From Brugia malayi (Eukaryota > Nematoda > Chromadorea > Rhabditida > Onchocercidae): DNA of 64,000 nt. The notes beneath the pieces were generated by a model that saw only the letters and a program-made list of their open reading frames with translations, was not told the DNA's origin and did not search any database. The DNA is taken from positions 6,234,649-6,298,648 of the forward strand of contig NW_025062477.1 of NCBI RefSeq assembly GCF_000002995.4, written 5' to 3'. Positions 24,176 through 43,709 of the stretch are shown here, one piece after another. How positions within the stretch are numbered: position 1 is the first letter of the stretch; every line of letters starts with the position of its first letter. Both the position numbers and the translations under genes were made by a program.

Positions 24176-27100
24176 CAAGTGAGCGCAGCGCGGACAAAGC
24201 CAAAAGTAGTTGTCTTCTTGTTTCTTCATATGACCAAAGTGGACAGATCACAACATCACTTCGTTTTACACGCTCCAGATTAGTCATTTGTGAATAGATT
24301 GTTTTTTCTGCCTATAAAAAACTGGTGTTGTAATCACTTTTGTTGAAAAAATGTACTAGAATGATCTTTCTAAAGTCCCCATAAACCACTACTCGAAACA
24401 AATGGTCTGATAAAGACATTGTCGACGATTCGTATCATGAAGTTTGAGTCGGTTAAGGATGGAAAATAAGACCTAAACGATATATCATATGAGTTCAAAA
24501 CCAGGAAATTGGAGTAGCAGAAATTAGAGCTGAAAAGAAATTACAGCCGAAAAATGCCAACTTAAAATGAAGTACACGGTATGTATTGGGTAAATATTAA
24601 GTCCTGTCCTACACTGACGTTTTATATGCTTTTGACGAATATTGCATTCGAAGTATTATTCATCAATGATGTTTGATTAAAGAATAATGTATTTTGAGAT
24701 GTTAAACTTTGCTTCATTGTGCTGTACATCTCATACGTTTCCTTTTTCTATTCATAAGAATCTACATATTTCGAGATATAGCGATTTCTCTCCAAACCAT
24801 TGCAAATTGTACAAATGTTACTCATGAAATTAGGTGAAATTATTTGCGCAGACAAGTAAAAATCACCTCTTCGGGTGTAATATGGTTTCGATCCACAATA
24901 CGCTCTTTAGCAGTGGAAGGCGGCACTATACAGCTCCATACTTGATGCACTATTCCATCAGTATCCCAGCCTGCATCCAGAAGTATTGCCGCATCAACAA
25001 CAACAAATTCAGCTTTGCTTTGTGCAATGATTCCTTTGACCTTATTCTTCAAAGAAGGCCAAAGGATATCATTCAACATTCTGAGTTTTTCCTAGAAAGT
25101 TATAGGTTACGAGAATATCGTTTTCTGACTGCATGACCTGTTCACCTAGTGAGACTGACTGATGTCAATAAATAGCATTAAAAGAGACATTAAAAGATTA
25201 ATACTTTTCTATCATTGTGAATTAAGAGGGACCTACTTTATCAGAGGAAACGATCGTTCCTAATTTTTTTCTGTCGACCAGACCATCTTGTACAACACTG
25301 CCGCCAAATCTTACAGCAATATTTGTTGCTATCATAGTTTCTCTCTCGTAAAGTTCATGAACTAATTTGTCGCAATTTACCACCTGCAAAAGAACAAATT
25401 TTTAAGCGATAAGAAAGCATAAGATAAAACGTAATAAACTGTAAATGGACCTAGCAGATGTTTACTTACGCAAATCTCACTTCTTCAGGAATTCATCGTA
25501 ACAAGTGACTTAATTTAACTAAGAATGTGAAAAAAAAAAAAGAAATTTTACTCTATCCAAGAATACTTAGGTGTATCACAATACTCCGAAATATAAAATG
25601 AAAATTTATATAATATATTATTCTTAATTAATAAAATATATGATACATCATCAAATATCAATCAGTGCAACTAACTGCGCGCCAGTTATTTGACTAATCC
25701 TCGTATTATACCTCACAACCGTTTTCAGAAAGAAAATTTGCAGCATCCGTTTTTCCAGATGCGATACCACCGGTCAAACCAATAACAAATGGTTGAGGGA
25801 ACTTCTCAAATTTGAATGGCTTTAGAAACGTCCCCAGTAATGCTCGACGTCGTGTAGATGAACTCAACTTATATTCTCCTATTAATTCATCCTTTCCATC
25901 GATTAAATTTATTTTTATTAAATCAAGAACTGGAAGATTCTTCTCCTGAAATGAACGGCTCATTAAAGAAACAAAATTCTTTCTTTTTGGATAGAAAATA
26001 TAATGGAACAACACTACATTTTTGGAAAAAGCTAAAAAAAAAGAACAAACACTTTCATAATTTCATAGTACAATTATAAATCCTGTAAAAAACTTACTTT
26101 TCTCCTATCGTTAACTGCATGGCCACCTTTTTCCGTTTCGCTACTGACAACAATTGCTCTCAAGTCAGGATCAACGATTGACGGACCATACGGATCCATA
26201 ATCGGATGAACTTCACAACGAACAGTGCAGCTAATATCTTCCACGAACTTTTGCACATTTTTTGCCCTTTCTTCAAACGATTCCATTAATTCCCATAATA
26301 CCTTTTCTGAAATACTTGACTGATAGCACCTTTTCTTACCTTCACGAAAAATATTTTCCCCTGCATCTTTCGATAGAAGGAATAAATTATGTAAAAATCT
26401 TTATCAGAATTACTTTGTTTCTAATTAAGACTTGCAAATGCAAAATTAAAGTGTGGAGAAAAGGAATTTATACTTTGTTTTATACTTTGCAATTCAACTA
26501 ATCGTTTGAAATCTTACTTTTAATCATATCACCACAAGTAATACCACATATTATACGTTTTGATGCTGCCATTACAGCTCTCGATAGAAGCAACTTATGA
26601 CCATTATGCAGACGATCAAACGTACCACCAAGCACGACGCTGTCATATGATTTTTCAACTGTTCGATTACATTCAATAGTTTTATCTTCACTAATGACTG
26701 CTTTGAATGTTCTTTCTCGACTATCATCAATAATTACTCGGATATCCAAAGTGTCGCAAACTCTCGATCCTTCCATATAAACTTGCGATAAGACCTGAAG
26801 TCTTTAGCATATATTACGAGAAACAAATCAGATCTACTGTTTGAATGACAAATCGTAAATAAATGAATAATTCATACCAATGACTTTCAGCAACATTATT
26901 CAGTATCATTTAGTTTCTTTCTATTTTTTTTTTCCTTGACATTAAGCTACTTACTTTCAAGTGGAAATGTATAGTTAATTGCATAATCACAAATCACGAA
27001 ATAATGCAAACAGTACAGTTCGAACATTAATGTATTTAAGGAAATAATTTCAAATCAAACCTCAAAAAGGTCTAATTCAGCAGCAACTCGAACATAAAGC

Positions 27101-27192
27101 TTACTGGTAATGGTCTTAGACACATTGGCTAGAAGAATATCAATATCTTGTATAAATTTTGGTCCGATAACCAGCAGTCCGATATCATCCAT
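24135..27192 (-). CDS. coasy: Bifunctional coenzyme A synthase (PPAT/DPCK)
   Basis: Last two steps of CoA synthesis: 4'-phosphopantetheine adenylyltransferase, then dephospho-CoA kinase. Exons in coding order (high to low): 27192-27061, 26794-26518, 26306-26098, 25945-25712, 25383-25237, 25091-24867, 24311-24135; 466 residues. The adenylyltransferase half has VVLGGTFDRLHNGHK (97-111, the HxGH-type nucleotide motif), MIKKKVLWEL and DPYGP. The kinase half has the P-loop LTGGIASGKT (263-272), CDKLVHEL, DILWP, VVDAAILLDAGW and VDRNHIT, ending with RSDVVICPLWS, which matches the conserved C-terminus of animal COASY. The protein is shorter than the mammalian one, mainly at the N-terminus. The final 41 coding bases are antisense to coding sequence of the TAT-SF1-like gene. 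The penultimate donor is GTGATT. Start ATG is the first in frame in its exon. Confidence 0.93.
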
Positions 27193-27329
27193 TTGCTTCG
27201 AGATAATTACAATGGAAAAAAGCGAAGGGATTGGAAATGGTCGAATGGAGTGTAAGGGAAGGAGCTGTAATGATAAGAGAGATTGGATGACCTGATAAAG
27301 GTAAACAGTTCCGAACTACTTTACACATC

Positions 27330-27331
<2 letters not shown>

Positions 27332-27375
<44 letters not shown>
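27332..27375. repeat. (AT)n microsatellite
   Basis: Pure AT run just upstream of COASY. Confidence 0.9.
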
Positions 27376-27376
<1 letters not shown>

Positions 27377-27752
27377 GACCCTTATTTAACCTTTATCCTT
27401 TTTTTATTACATAACTCAGCGAAGATCTGCAAAATAAACGAATTTAATTAATTAATTAAATTCAAACAACACAGTTAAATACGGATAACTTCTTTGCTCA
27501 GTCAAAATAAATAACACCTAACAATTTTATATTAAATCTCCTATGTAGCTAAATAAATTTGCGAACGTATATAAGCAGATTTATTTGATACTAAATGCTA
27601 ACAACCTTAAGTAGCAAGTATTTTAAAAATTTAGATAGGAAGGAAGACGGAAATAGCCTTTTACAAATCGAAGCAACGATTCTTCAGGCACTGATTCATC
27701 CTCTTCCGTCTCCATTTCAAATTTCTTTTTTCGGTAGGAAAGTAGACAGTTA

Positions 27753-27968
27753 TCAAATTGCACATTTTTTTAACTGCAAGCGAAAAAAAAAAAAAAAGTA
27801 AATGGATGAAAGGAACATAAGGAATCGATCCTTGTCGCATGATGTCAACAAGTCACTCGACGGTATTTTTTGGTAAGTTCTTCGGTGTTTTATTTCCATT
27901 TCTGTTTGCCATACAAATTCAACAGCAACAACAATAATTGCAACAATAGCATGAACTATAGTCCTCAT
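27753..27968 (-). CDS. Possible small membrane protein (weak)
   Basis: Minus-strand open frame starting MRTIVHAIVAIIVVAVEFVW, a plausible single membrane segment or signal peptide, followed by the polar stretch EMEIKHRRTYQKIPSSD. The C-terminal end of the open frame reads through a poly-T tract (a run of Phe) and is unlikely to be coding; a donor GTGACT inside the frame and a TTGCAG acceptor just downstream would remove it. No family was recognised and no homologous partner exon is certain, so this may be chance. Confidence 0.2.
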   Translation of the reverse strand: MRTIVHAIVAIIVVAVEFVWQTEMEIKHRRTYQKIPSSDLLTSCDKDRFLMFLSSIYFFFFFRLQLKKCAI

Positions 27969-28215
27969 ATTTTATTTACTTTTTCTCCAAGTAATTAATT
28001 TGAAAAGTCAAAGGTCATCATCATATCGAACAAAATGATAAGATTTAAGATATCATAAATTCAATGAAAAACAAAATAAGCCAGTGCTATAAATAAATGA
28101 TAGAGAATAAAAAAATAACAACTAAAAAAGAAGAAGAAACATTTAAAGATATCAAATGTAATGAGACAACAGGTAGACAGGGGGAGAGAGAGAGAAGAAA
28201 AGATAACAATAATAG

Positions 28216-29755
28216 CTAGGAATGAGTGATATTAGCAGTGACAAGTACTGGTCTACTAAGTAGCATTCGATCTGCTCCACGAATCGGTAACTCGTGACAG
28301 TGATAGAAACTGATAATACTGGCAATGGAACCAAACGTTGGCCCTTCACCAAGTACCCAGCGATTTTCCCGAAGCTAAATTTATAATTAATGATAAAGGT
28401 AAGTTCTATCTTTTGTTCTTTAGAAAGAATTGTCTTTAGTTTTTCTCTTCACTGTTCTATTTGTCCCTCTCAGATAAGTGTCTCTTTTTCATGCTTAATC
28501 CTTTCCATCAGAAGACATAATTAATTATATGCTTGAATTAAGGATATTTGTTTGCAGATGATGAATCAACTGGGAATGCTCCACTTTTCACAAATTAATC
28601 TACGAATGATTTGTTACATTAATTACTCATTTGGAAAAATTCTTTCATCATCTTATACCATATTTGAAGTTCTCTTTTAAATATGAAAGAAAAAAACCTC
28701 AAATCCAAAATATGAATTAAAAAATGAACCTCAAGTTTAATATGTAGTACACCCTTATTGGCTCTTATCGATAATGCTAGTGTCCCGTTGTCACGGGCTC
28801 GAATCAAAAATACCCCTATATCCTGGTCACAAAGTTGTCGTTCTGCATCAATCCGGTCAATACCCCTATGAATGATCTCCTCCTCGCGATAACGACTTCG
28901 CCGTGAATCACGTCCACCTGTATGTTCTGATGAAATTCTCGGTTTATATTTTATTCTTTTCAAACTAACTTTCAGATGCCTCTCAGTCTTTGTTTTTTTT
29001 TTTTTTTTTTTACAGTATTTCGAGACATAATATTTTTTCTTATTTATTTTTTTTTTTAATTTTGATACAAAAAAGTAATAATGATAGAACGTTGCTACCT
29101 TTGAAATGTTTCAACAATATGATTAAATAAATTTTAGATTGTTAAAGGTAATAGTTATTTTTCCACATGATGAATTTATCGTAAAATTGCAAAATAATAA
29201 TAATTAAGACTAAAAATAACTGAAAAATTTTACCACGTAACCTGCTAATACCGAATTTGAAACGACCACGTTCGAGTTCAGTGCTTGAAGCTCTTCTTGG
29301 GTCACATTCAGGTAACTGCTTTGGAGTACCTCTCTGCAACAGTTGTGGTAATTCTCTTGCCAAAACTTCTCATTCATAAAAATTCGCTTAAATCCAAAAT
29401 GACAGTAATACTCGTCAAATTTTACACTTCAGAAAATTTGCTTACTTGATTTGTCATAAAAATCTTTTTTCTTAGTTGTAAGATAAGATGAGTCGAACCT
29501 GCCTGATGGCAGCATGATTATGTTTGACATTTGATGATGATGACGGTAATCCTACGATATTACTCGTTTGCTGTTCTGCAATCCCACAACATCGGATACG
29601 TAACCCACGTTCTAACCTTTTCCCTAACAGTAACTCTGATGAGTCAGAGTGCGGACGTTCTCTGAACAAAAAAAACATTATATTATAAGGCAATTATAAG
29701 AATAAATTCAAGATTTTTAAGAGCTACAAAGGATTAAAGTAAAGCTTTGATTCTC

Positions 29756-29786
<31 letters not shown>

Positions 29787-29921
29787 ATTTCTCCCATTAT
29801 TGATAGCTAGTTTTTTTCTGAGATTAAATATGAGTTATTTTGAAAAAGTAATTTACCGTGGTGGAAATGAAGCGGTACGATGCAAGAATTCCCAAGGAGT
29901 ATCATAATGAGCTTCTTCCAT
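28216..29921 (-). CDS. SH2-domain adaptor, SHB/SHE/SHF-like
   Basis: Small phosphotyrosine-binding adaptor. Exons in coding order: 29921-29857, 29661-29499, 29333 to about 29242, about 28964 to 28730, 28374-28216; about 237 residues. The N-terminus MEEAHYDTPWEFLHR carries a YDTPWEF site of the kind phosphorylated in SHB-family adaptors. The middle is basic and Ser-rich. The SH2 domain (about 135-230) shows IHRGIDRIDAERQL, the phosphate-binding FLIR (Arg162 by this model), LALSIRANKGVLHIKLE, then VLGEGPTFGSIASIISFY and ELPIRGADRMLLSRPV. The last block closely resembles the LPIKGAEHMSL ending of human SHB, hence the assignment. The invariant Trp at the start of the domain is replaced. The junction between exons 3 and 4 is uncertain: GTTACG to TTAG (as given) or GTAAAA (exon end 29234) to AAAG both keep the frame. 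The rest is well supported. Confidence 0.8.
29757..29786. repeat. (CT)n microsatellite
   Basis: CT dinucleotide run in the first intron of the SH2-adaptor gene. Confidence 0.9.
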
Positions 29922-30664
29922 TTTTAGTATCAGTCATTTCCTTCCCTTTCTCATTCTATTTTTTAAGCTATGCGAAACAAAAACAAAAATTCTTTCGATT
30001 TTTTCTCTCGTCGTTTCACAGAAAAAAGTCACATAATTTGCATTTCGAAAATTTGTACCATTGAATAATCTGAAATGAAAACAAGAAAAAAAAACTGAAA
30101 ATTTATATGAATCACTTAAAAGTTTGTCAATTAATGAATATATTCAAGTTCTCGCTTTTTTTATTTTTTTATTTTTCTAATTATTAGTAGCAGTGAAAAT
30201 AAAAGCAATTAAACACATTGAACCATCATTGTAATGAGCTAACTGGATAAATTTTAAGCTAAGATATATTTTCAAAACAAGTATGAAAGATAAAAGTAAA
30301 ATGGATATAACTTGAAATGAAACTGTGAGGATGAGTAGAATTATCAAATGATTTTAATTTTATTTCGTTTAAAAAATTGTTTTATTGGTCTTTTTTTTTC
30401 TTTTAATTTTTCAAAATATAAATAAATGAATAAATAGACGAAAAGAAATGAAAGAAGGAAAACGATAGCTGTGAGATTCAACAGGTAGTAAATTGTCAAT
30501 GTCTTTCTTTTTTCTTTTTTTGAAATAACCCAATTAACATAGCAAGCAGAGAGGAAAATACGTACTGAAAGTTATAGAAAGCAAAAGAGAAGAGGGGAAT
30601 GAGACAAGGTATGAAAGGTATTTTAAGATTAATTAGGAGAAATAGTTTATTAGTTAAAAACTAT

Positions 30665-30739
30665 CGATTGAATTCGAGAACAGTCTATAAATTAATTGTT
30701 CTGATTGAATTAAAGAACAGTTTATAAGTTCAGACTATT
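30665..30739. repeat. Imperfect direct repeat of about 27 bases
   Basis: The words attgaattcgagaacag and attgaattaaagaacag recur about 43 bases apart, each followed by t(c/t)tataa(a/g)tt. Confidence 0.7.
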
Positions 30740-31020
30740 CAATAAATTCTGGGACACATTTTACTATAATCATTTTGCCTGCCTAATCAATCAATCAATG
30801 AAATTAAGTTATCATTAAATGCAGCAGTAAACACTTCTAGGAGATCTAATGAAATCTGAGTAGAATGAAGCCTAGACAGGATTTGAAGAAGACAGCAAGG
30901 CCAAAATGTATAGATGAGGCTCAAGGACATACCAAATACGGATGGAGATAGGCCTAAATCAACACAGACACAACTAGGCTACATATATCGGACATACATG
31001 GTATCCATATGCATACATAC

Positions 31021-31053
31021 AGACACACACACACACACATACATACATACACA
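31021..31053. repeat. (CA)n / (CATA)n microsatellite
   Basis: CA dinucleotides grading into catac tetramers. Confidence 0.9.
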
Positions 31054-32768
31054 TGCATCATACATGTGTGCATCACACACAATGATTTTAACATATATAT
31101 CGAATCTAAATACATCCATTCTTGAAAAGAAGTAATCCAATTAACATATCTACTTCTACTGCTACTTTACTAAAGAGCCTGGACTAATATCTCTCCCTCT
31201 CTCTCTCTCCCTTATTTCAGTTGTTAATCTCTCTCCCTCTCCCTTTCTCTTTCCCTTTCTCTTTTTCTTTCTAGTCTACAAAGAAAATATCTACTGTGTA
31301 GGAGAAAAATCTCAAACACATAAATTTTAAATAAAAATAGCACAATTTTCCATATTAATTATATGATAAAATTTGTTACTATGTTGCAAAGAAGAATTCG
31401 CGGGAATATTTACAACTAAATTAATATTCTGACTTGATTTCTACCTTCGTTAATATATTCATATATTGAACGTTAGGCTTAATCTGTGTGGCGTAATACG
31501 ACTACATTTCATGACGTAACTAAGAAACGATTAAAACGTCATACAGCGGATGTTACGGGTTGATAATAATTCACGGAATGATAAATGTTAACGTTGTTCT
31601 ATCAAAGAAAGATTAAAATGACAGTTTTTAAACGATTCGCTTCTCTTTTTCCTCCCCGAAGCAAAAACTAACAGAAATTTGGTAGAAAAGAAAAATGTAA
31701 AACAAACAATCATTTCTTCAACATGCAAATTATCCTTTGTAACATATCACTTCCGGTACTTTCTTCATTTAGATCGATTGTTTGAAAGAAATTTTATTGG
31801 AAAAATTTCAATGTTTCGTTGAAATTTGTTTGTAAAACATATTGGAAATTTAGAACTGAACATTGCGCTATATATTTCCGGCAATATTTTTTTCATTTAC
31901 GGAATGGAAAAAATAAATTCCTCATCATTTTTTTCCTTCTACAGTCTATTTCATGTACTTTTTCTATATGGAACAGACACGAAGGATTCATTGTGTCAAT
32001 CAAAAAGATTTAGCCTGTCAATCAATGCAAGAGGAGAGATATCAATAAAGTTTAAAACTTGATTGAATTAAATTGTATTACTGTCAACTATTTGTTGATT
32101 ACTGAAAGAACAATCTTCAAATTAAAATTGTCTTTCTTCAAATATACCATTTTCGTTTTATCAGAATTGATTAGATGGCTAAAGCAATGAAATCAACGAA
32201 AGGAACCAAAGTGTGAGTAACAAACAATTCATCAGAAATATTTTTATGTAAATGAATATCGATAATATATTATGCAGCTGCAAAACGATCAAGTAATCAT
32301 AAAAAAGTGAATAGAAAAAAAAAATCTCACTATTCTTAGCTATGAATTAATAATTCATTGAAAAAAAAAAGAATTACAATATATCATAATAAAATTAATC
32401 TTTTTTTTTCTTAAAAATTCTTTTATCGAATGATAGAGAAAGTATAAAGAATGAAAAGAAAACTACAACTTGTTGAGATATAATTAAAATACCCCTTTTT
32501 CTTGCTTCCCATGAAATCTCTTCTCTTCCTGCTTCTCTTTCTTCTCCTCCCTTCATTTCATCTTTGAAAAAGAAATAGAAAATAAAAAAAATGAATTGAA
32601 TTGAAGATGGTAGAACGAAGATAATTACAACTCATTCCAAAATGGCTTTTAATTAGCCAATAACTGAAAGTAGCAAAAGAAAAAGAAAAAAAAAGGAATG
32701 TAGCGCAATGAAGAAATGAGTAAAAGGAAAAAAAGAGTTACCAGTATTACTATTTTATGAAAATGAAT

Positions 32769-32826
32769 GGAGGAGAGAGAGAGAAAGGGAGAGGGAGAGA
32801 GGGACAGAGGGAGGGAGAGAGGGGGG
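32769..32826. repeat. GA-rich purine tract
   Basis: Nearly 60 bases of purine on the plus strand (gagagag, gggagag units). Confidence 0.9.
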
Positions 32827-33160
32827 ACAAAGGTATCCAATACTAATTTAAAAATTTTTTTTCTAGAAATAAAAAAAAGTGGATGAAATTGTCCTTTTTT
32901 TTTATTCTTTTCTTTATTTATAACCATCAAATGATATTTATTGATTCTCAAATTAAACAATTTCAAAAGATAAATAAAAATAAAAGGAATGCATTTAAGA
33001 ATAAATTATATTACATTTATTCTTTTTTCTTCTTTCCGTCTTTCTTTCTCTCTCTCGCTTACTCTCCCATTTTAATTTTACTTTTTTTTCTTGGAGATGA
33101 ATGAATTGAGGAAGAAAGAAAGAGGACGAATATTCGCGCAACAAATTACATCAAAATGTC

Positions 33161-33194
33161 TGTTATTGTTATTGTTGTTGTTGTTGTTGTTGTT
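33161..33194. repeat. (TTG)n microsatellite
   Basis: Trinucleotide run, preceded by two ttatt variants. Confidence 0.9.
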
Positions 33195-35148
33195 ATCGAT
33201 GGCGGTAAATGATAACGACAAAAGGATCCATTGATGACTAATGAGAAGAGCTTTTCTTTCTCACAAAACTCATTTCATTATACATAAATATAAAATGAAA
33301 AGTGATAATGCTTTTTTTATTAAACTTAATATTTTCCAATAAAATTTATTGTTTCTTATGTCATTTATCAAATCATAGAAGACAAATAAATTTCAATTTG
33401 CATTATTAATAATATTAACTTAAATTATTAATATATTTTTGACTTAATTTATAATTTATTTCTAACTGTTAAAGGAAGTGAATCAAAACGAATCGAAGTA
33501 TTCCGCATAATATATAAATATTATGTATACGTCTAACATAAGAACTGATTAAGATTATAAGGAAAATATATATTATTTATCAATCAGAGTTTAATTTTTT
33601 CCTTTTAATAGGAAAAAAGAACAATGCATGTGTTTGGCAGTTTCTCTTTTATTTTCTTTTTTGTTAAATGAAAAGTATATGAAAGGGAGAATTAAGAAAG
33701 ATATTAAATATCATATGTTTTCATACAAATATATTTCTATATAAAAGGCATTTGATAATGACTGTAAGATGAAAACTACTTTTTTTTTTTATATTTTCAA
33801 AATTTTTTCTTATATTTTTGTAATAAAATGATTAAATCTATTCAAAGTAATAAACTCTTAAATTTTACTAATACCATTATAATTTTTTAAGAATTAAAAG
33901 ATTGTAATTTCAACGAATATATTTAGTATTAGAATAACTGCACCGTTTTTGAACTGAACTGAGCTTATAATGAAATCATTTGACTGCTAATAAAATTTGT
34001 AAGAATTGATGGATGCTAAAAGTTTTATGATGATGAAAGTCTTTTCATTTATTTTAAATATATTATACGCTTCGAAATAAATGATTTATTCTCTAGTATT
34101 TCTCGTAATATCAAGATAAGAGATTGACTTAGCAATTTTAAAAACACATAGCTAAAAATGGTAGGAAGCGAATAAATTTATATAAATTTGTAATTTTTTT
34201 TTTTTGTCTGAGAAATAAAAGTAGAAGGTTAATCGTTCATTGGTGAAGTGAAGGGTATATTTTATGGTATCCTTGAAATGATCCATTTTATAAATTTAGC
34301 AGAGTGATAGTTTGAAAAGAGAAAAGGAGTGGCGCAAAAGGAAAGGAAAGAGAAGTTTGATGAGTAAGAGAGAATAGAATGTGTTAGTCGTTCGATGGAA
34401 GAAAATTTACTGAAATGATTGATGAGTTTATTCACCGCTAACGCTTAATGATAAGAATAAAGGAGAGAGAGTACTTCACAAATGGTTGTAACTCTTTGTC
34501 TCAATTTCATTTGTTTGATGAAAAAATTGAACAAATATCATGAAATTATCAGAACAGTACTCATTTCTTTTTTTATTTCTTCTAATATTTCAATTTAATA
34601 TTCACAAACTATCAAATATATGTTTTTTTTTTTCTTTTAAATAAGGAAAAAACAGATTAAAAGTTTTAAAATGAAGAAATTTTTCTTAAAAATAGCAATA
34701 TTTCCATGTCTTTTTTTCATCTAACTACTAAATTTAAATCAAAATTCAGTTTAATTATGGTTGATTGATTGATTGGTATTCATCGATGATCCGTCCATTC
34801 GACTATCACTTTTTTCCGAATAATTCAAAATACGTTATGAATGCAAGATATAGACTAATCTTAAATCAAAAATAGCTATATGGATTGAAAAGAAAAAGAA
34901 AAAAATATAGGATGAAAATTTCATTCAAAATTGTTCGCATCTGATGTTTTAAATTTGTGAATATCGGTGTAGCATATGTTCAATCGATCAATTAATTAAT
35001 CAGTTGGAACTACATTTTTATCCTAAATGCAAATAGTTGAGTAAAATATCTTAGATTTGTTTTATTTATATTTCAGTTTAATTTTTGTCAAAATAGAGCT
35101 GTCATTGTCACTGTTAAAGGATAGCCCTGTATTATTCACTCATAAATA

Positions 35149-35174
35149 TATCATATCATATCATATCATATCAT
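35149..35174. repeat. (ATATC)n microsatellite
   Basis: Pentamer atatc/tcata repeated about five times. Confidence 0.9.
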
Positions 35175-36432
35175 GCTGTAGTCTAAGTTATCAGTCTCTT
35201 TACCTTAATTACAATAACTGCAATAACATATGGATTAATGCATATTCTCTACCTGAATAATATCAATTTCTACAATTTAAAGTAAAAGAAGGAAGAGAAA
35301 ACTGTAAAAGGACAAATCTTCCAGTGCTTAAAGACTTTGCTTGTAAAAAGTTTTGGCCAGTAAGAAGTCTTGGCTTATAGTTTAACAAGTATGTAAAAAC
35401 CTTGGCTACTTTTTTATTTTAAAGGAACTTTCAAGACAGGAATATACCTATAAGTACAGATTATTGTTATCATACTCGCACCTTTGCTGTTAGACATGAG
35501 ATTTCATAGCGATCCGTTTTGTGAAACAGCATGAATTAGGGTACAGTCTACGTCATACGGAACATTCCGGTTGTTCCGGATCTCTACCTTTATTATTTTC
35601 GGGTAGGTATCTGTACTCTGTTCCATTTTTTTCTCTCTGCAATTTTGGTCTATGACGTTGCTAAAAAGGGAGGTAAAAAAGAGAGCATGAATTTTCTTGC
35701 AGAATATTTCCAATTTTCATTTTGTCTTTAAGGAAAGAAGAAAGGAAAAAGCTAAAGCTTTAAGTTGTTCAGAATCGACTTTTAAAAATTTTAAGATTTC
35801 TTAGACTCAATTTTGAATTTTCTTGGCATAATTTAATATCTTCATTCTAGCAAGAATTTCACATAAATGTCACTTTTATGAACAAAAATACAGACACATA
35901 AGCTAAGTGAGATTCAACACATGCCGTATCTTCGTTACTCGGGACATGCTATAACGGTTGAGTATTGTTAATTGGACTTGAAGATGTTAAATTTTTTGAA
36001 TAACGCAATCAAGCTCTGAGGCTTCCTTATTATTTTTACATTATGTTTAAATACAATGTAAAAGTAGCAGAAGTAGCACGTTCTGAAGTACTTTAGGGTG
36101 AGTCAGTACGATTGAGAGGAAGTTATTCTGAATGAATCAAAAATTGAATCGCTTTATTTTCTTCTATTTCCATTTCCACAACTAGATATTCAATATAAAA
36201 TGACCCTATTTTAATCTAAAAATAAAAAATGACTTCAGTCCAGCTGCCACTGAAGGAATAAAGAACCAACATGAAAACAGACCTCGAGGCCATAGCTTAT
36301 TTAGGAAGTTCAAATTTCTGATCTTAAGTCGTTCCATAAAAAAATAATTGCGTTTTAGTTTATTTTCATCTTTTCATCATCTGCAGCTCCACGGCTCCTT
36401 TTTTCTTTTTAACTAACAGTGCTGTATTTTAG

Positions 36433-42553
<6,121 letters not shown>

Positions 42554-43709
42554 TCTCTTTTTTTTTTTTTCATTGAAATGGATTCCTTTGATATACATAT
42601 GTTGATGGTTCAGGAATTCTGTTGTGTTTGATAAATGTTTGGTGAAGGGAATTTTCAAGCACGAATTAATAACTTCACTGTCATTCAGATCATATTGAGT
42701 TTTTTTGGAAGATAAATGTTATCTTTTTCATTTTCCTCATGTGGGGAAACAATTTTTTTTCGAAAATCATCACACTTTAAATTATCTTAAACGTATTCGC
42801 AGGATTTTTCATGCAGTGTAATTATGCCGTTGTTTAAATCCTTATATACATGTTCTTGTAAAAGGAATATTGTCTACAGGAGAGCAACTCTTTATTATGG
42901 ATTTGTATCATAAAGCAGAATCTGACCATCACCGTAGACTTTGAAGTAGCTACCTTGTAAATGCATTTATTATTACATTATCAGACTGCATTGCATGCAG
43001 TTTCCCGGTTACATCATTGTCACTCACTCTCGTCATTATCTTGCTTCTTCCCTCAGCACTTTTGCTCGTTTTTTCGTAACCTAACTGTATATTATTACAC
43101 ATAGCTTCCAGTGCATCTGCCGAAGCACTATGACCATTACTACATATGCCAAATCATTTATTCAAAAAAAAAAGAAAAAAAAAAAGAAATGCAGCGATAC
43201 AAGACAAAACTATAGAAATAAATTGTATTTTGATTCTAGTGCTGTTTTTTCTTTGAGAACATTCAACAACAGAAACGAGAATTTGGACTGTTCCATAGGA
43301 TACAAAAAAGAAAATATGTATGGTACACAAGAACAATGTTATCAGGACAACATATTGAATGAAAGCTGTGGAGATGAGATGTCTCAACTTGGCGACTGTT
43401 GAGAAGTAGGGACGACCCATTTCATTTTCGAAATTTAAGTTTCTTGGACGGTCTAATTTTTACACATGATATCGGTTAGGTAATCGAATAGAGCAGTTAA
43501 GAAATGCTAAGCTCGGTGCGCAAGTACATATATAAGTAGAATTAGTAAAGGAAGCAATACAGGACAACAATCTAATGAAGTCAACTTTATATACTTACGT
43601 TCACCGTATGAAAAACAATGGGGATGGAGAAAAAGCAAATTAAATATAAAACTACAGGAAAGTGATTTATTTATTGCACAGAAATAAGACTGAAAGCAAT
43701 AAACGGTCA
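42554..43709. other. Convergent intergenic region between AARS and the TBP-like gene
   Basis: Both flanking genes end here. It holds their 3' untranslated regions (limits not fixed) and a poly-A run at about 43163-43187. No other feature was seen. Confidence 0.6.

Larger units (their letters stand above)
27193..28215. other. Gap between COASY and SH2-adaptor genes
   Basis: Both flanking genes are on the minus strand; this 1-kb stretch includes the COASY upstream region, an (AT)n run at 27332-27375 and a possible small minus-strand open frame (listed separately). No bipartite operon spacing is evident. Confidence 0.5.
29922..36432. other. Long intergenic region, low complexity, no gene seen
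   Basis: 6.5 kb between divergently transcribed genes (SH2 adaptor to the left, alanyl-tRNA synthetase to the right). The sequence is AT-rich with many microsatellites. All open frames seen are short and of repetitive or hydrophobic composition without splice context. A minus-strand frame at about 35504-35640 has ordinary amino-acid composition but no recognised homology. Both promoters must lie in this stretch or its ends. Confidence 0.6.

Noticed and set aside
24834..25136. 100-codon plus-strand open frame
   Set aside because: It is the antisense shadow of the COASY kinase exon (24867-25091), whose reading matches the family and has correct splice sites.
29858..30064. Plus-strand open frame MVEMKRYDARIPKEY
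   Set aside because: Antisense of the first SH2-adaptor exon (29857-29921), which joins in phase to the next exon; the rest is low complexity.
32649..32966. 105-codon minus-strand open frame
   Set aside because: Produced by the GA-rich purine tract and poly-T runs (Leu-Ser-Pro and Phe repeats).
35504..35713. Minus-strand open frame containing MEQSTDTYPKIIKVEIRNN
   Set aside because: Composition is protein-like but there is no partner exon, no recognised family and the frame is short; left as intergenic.
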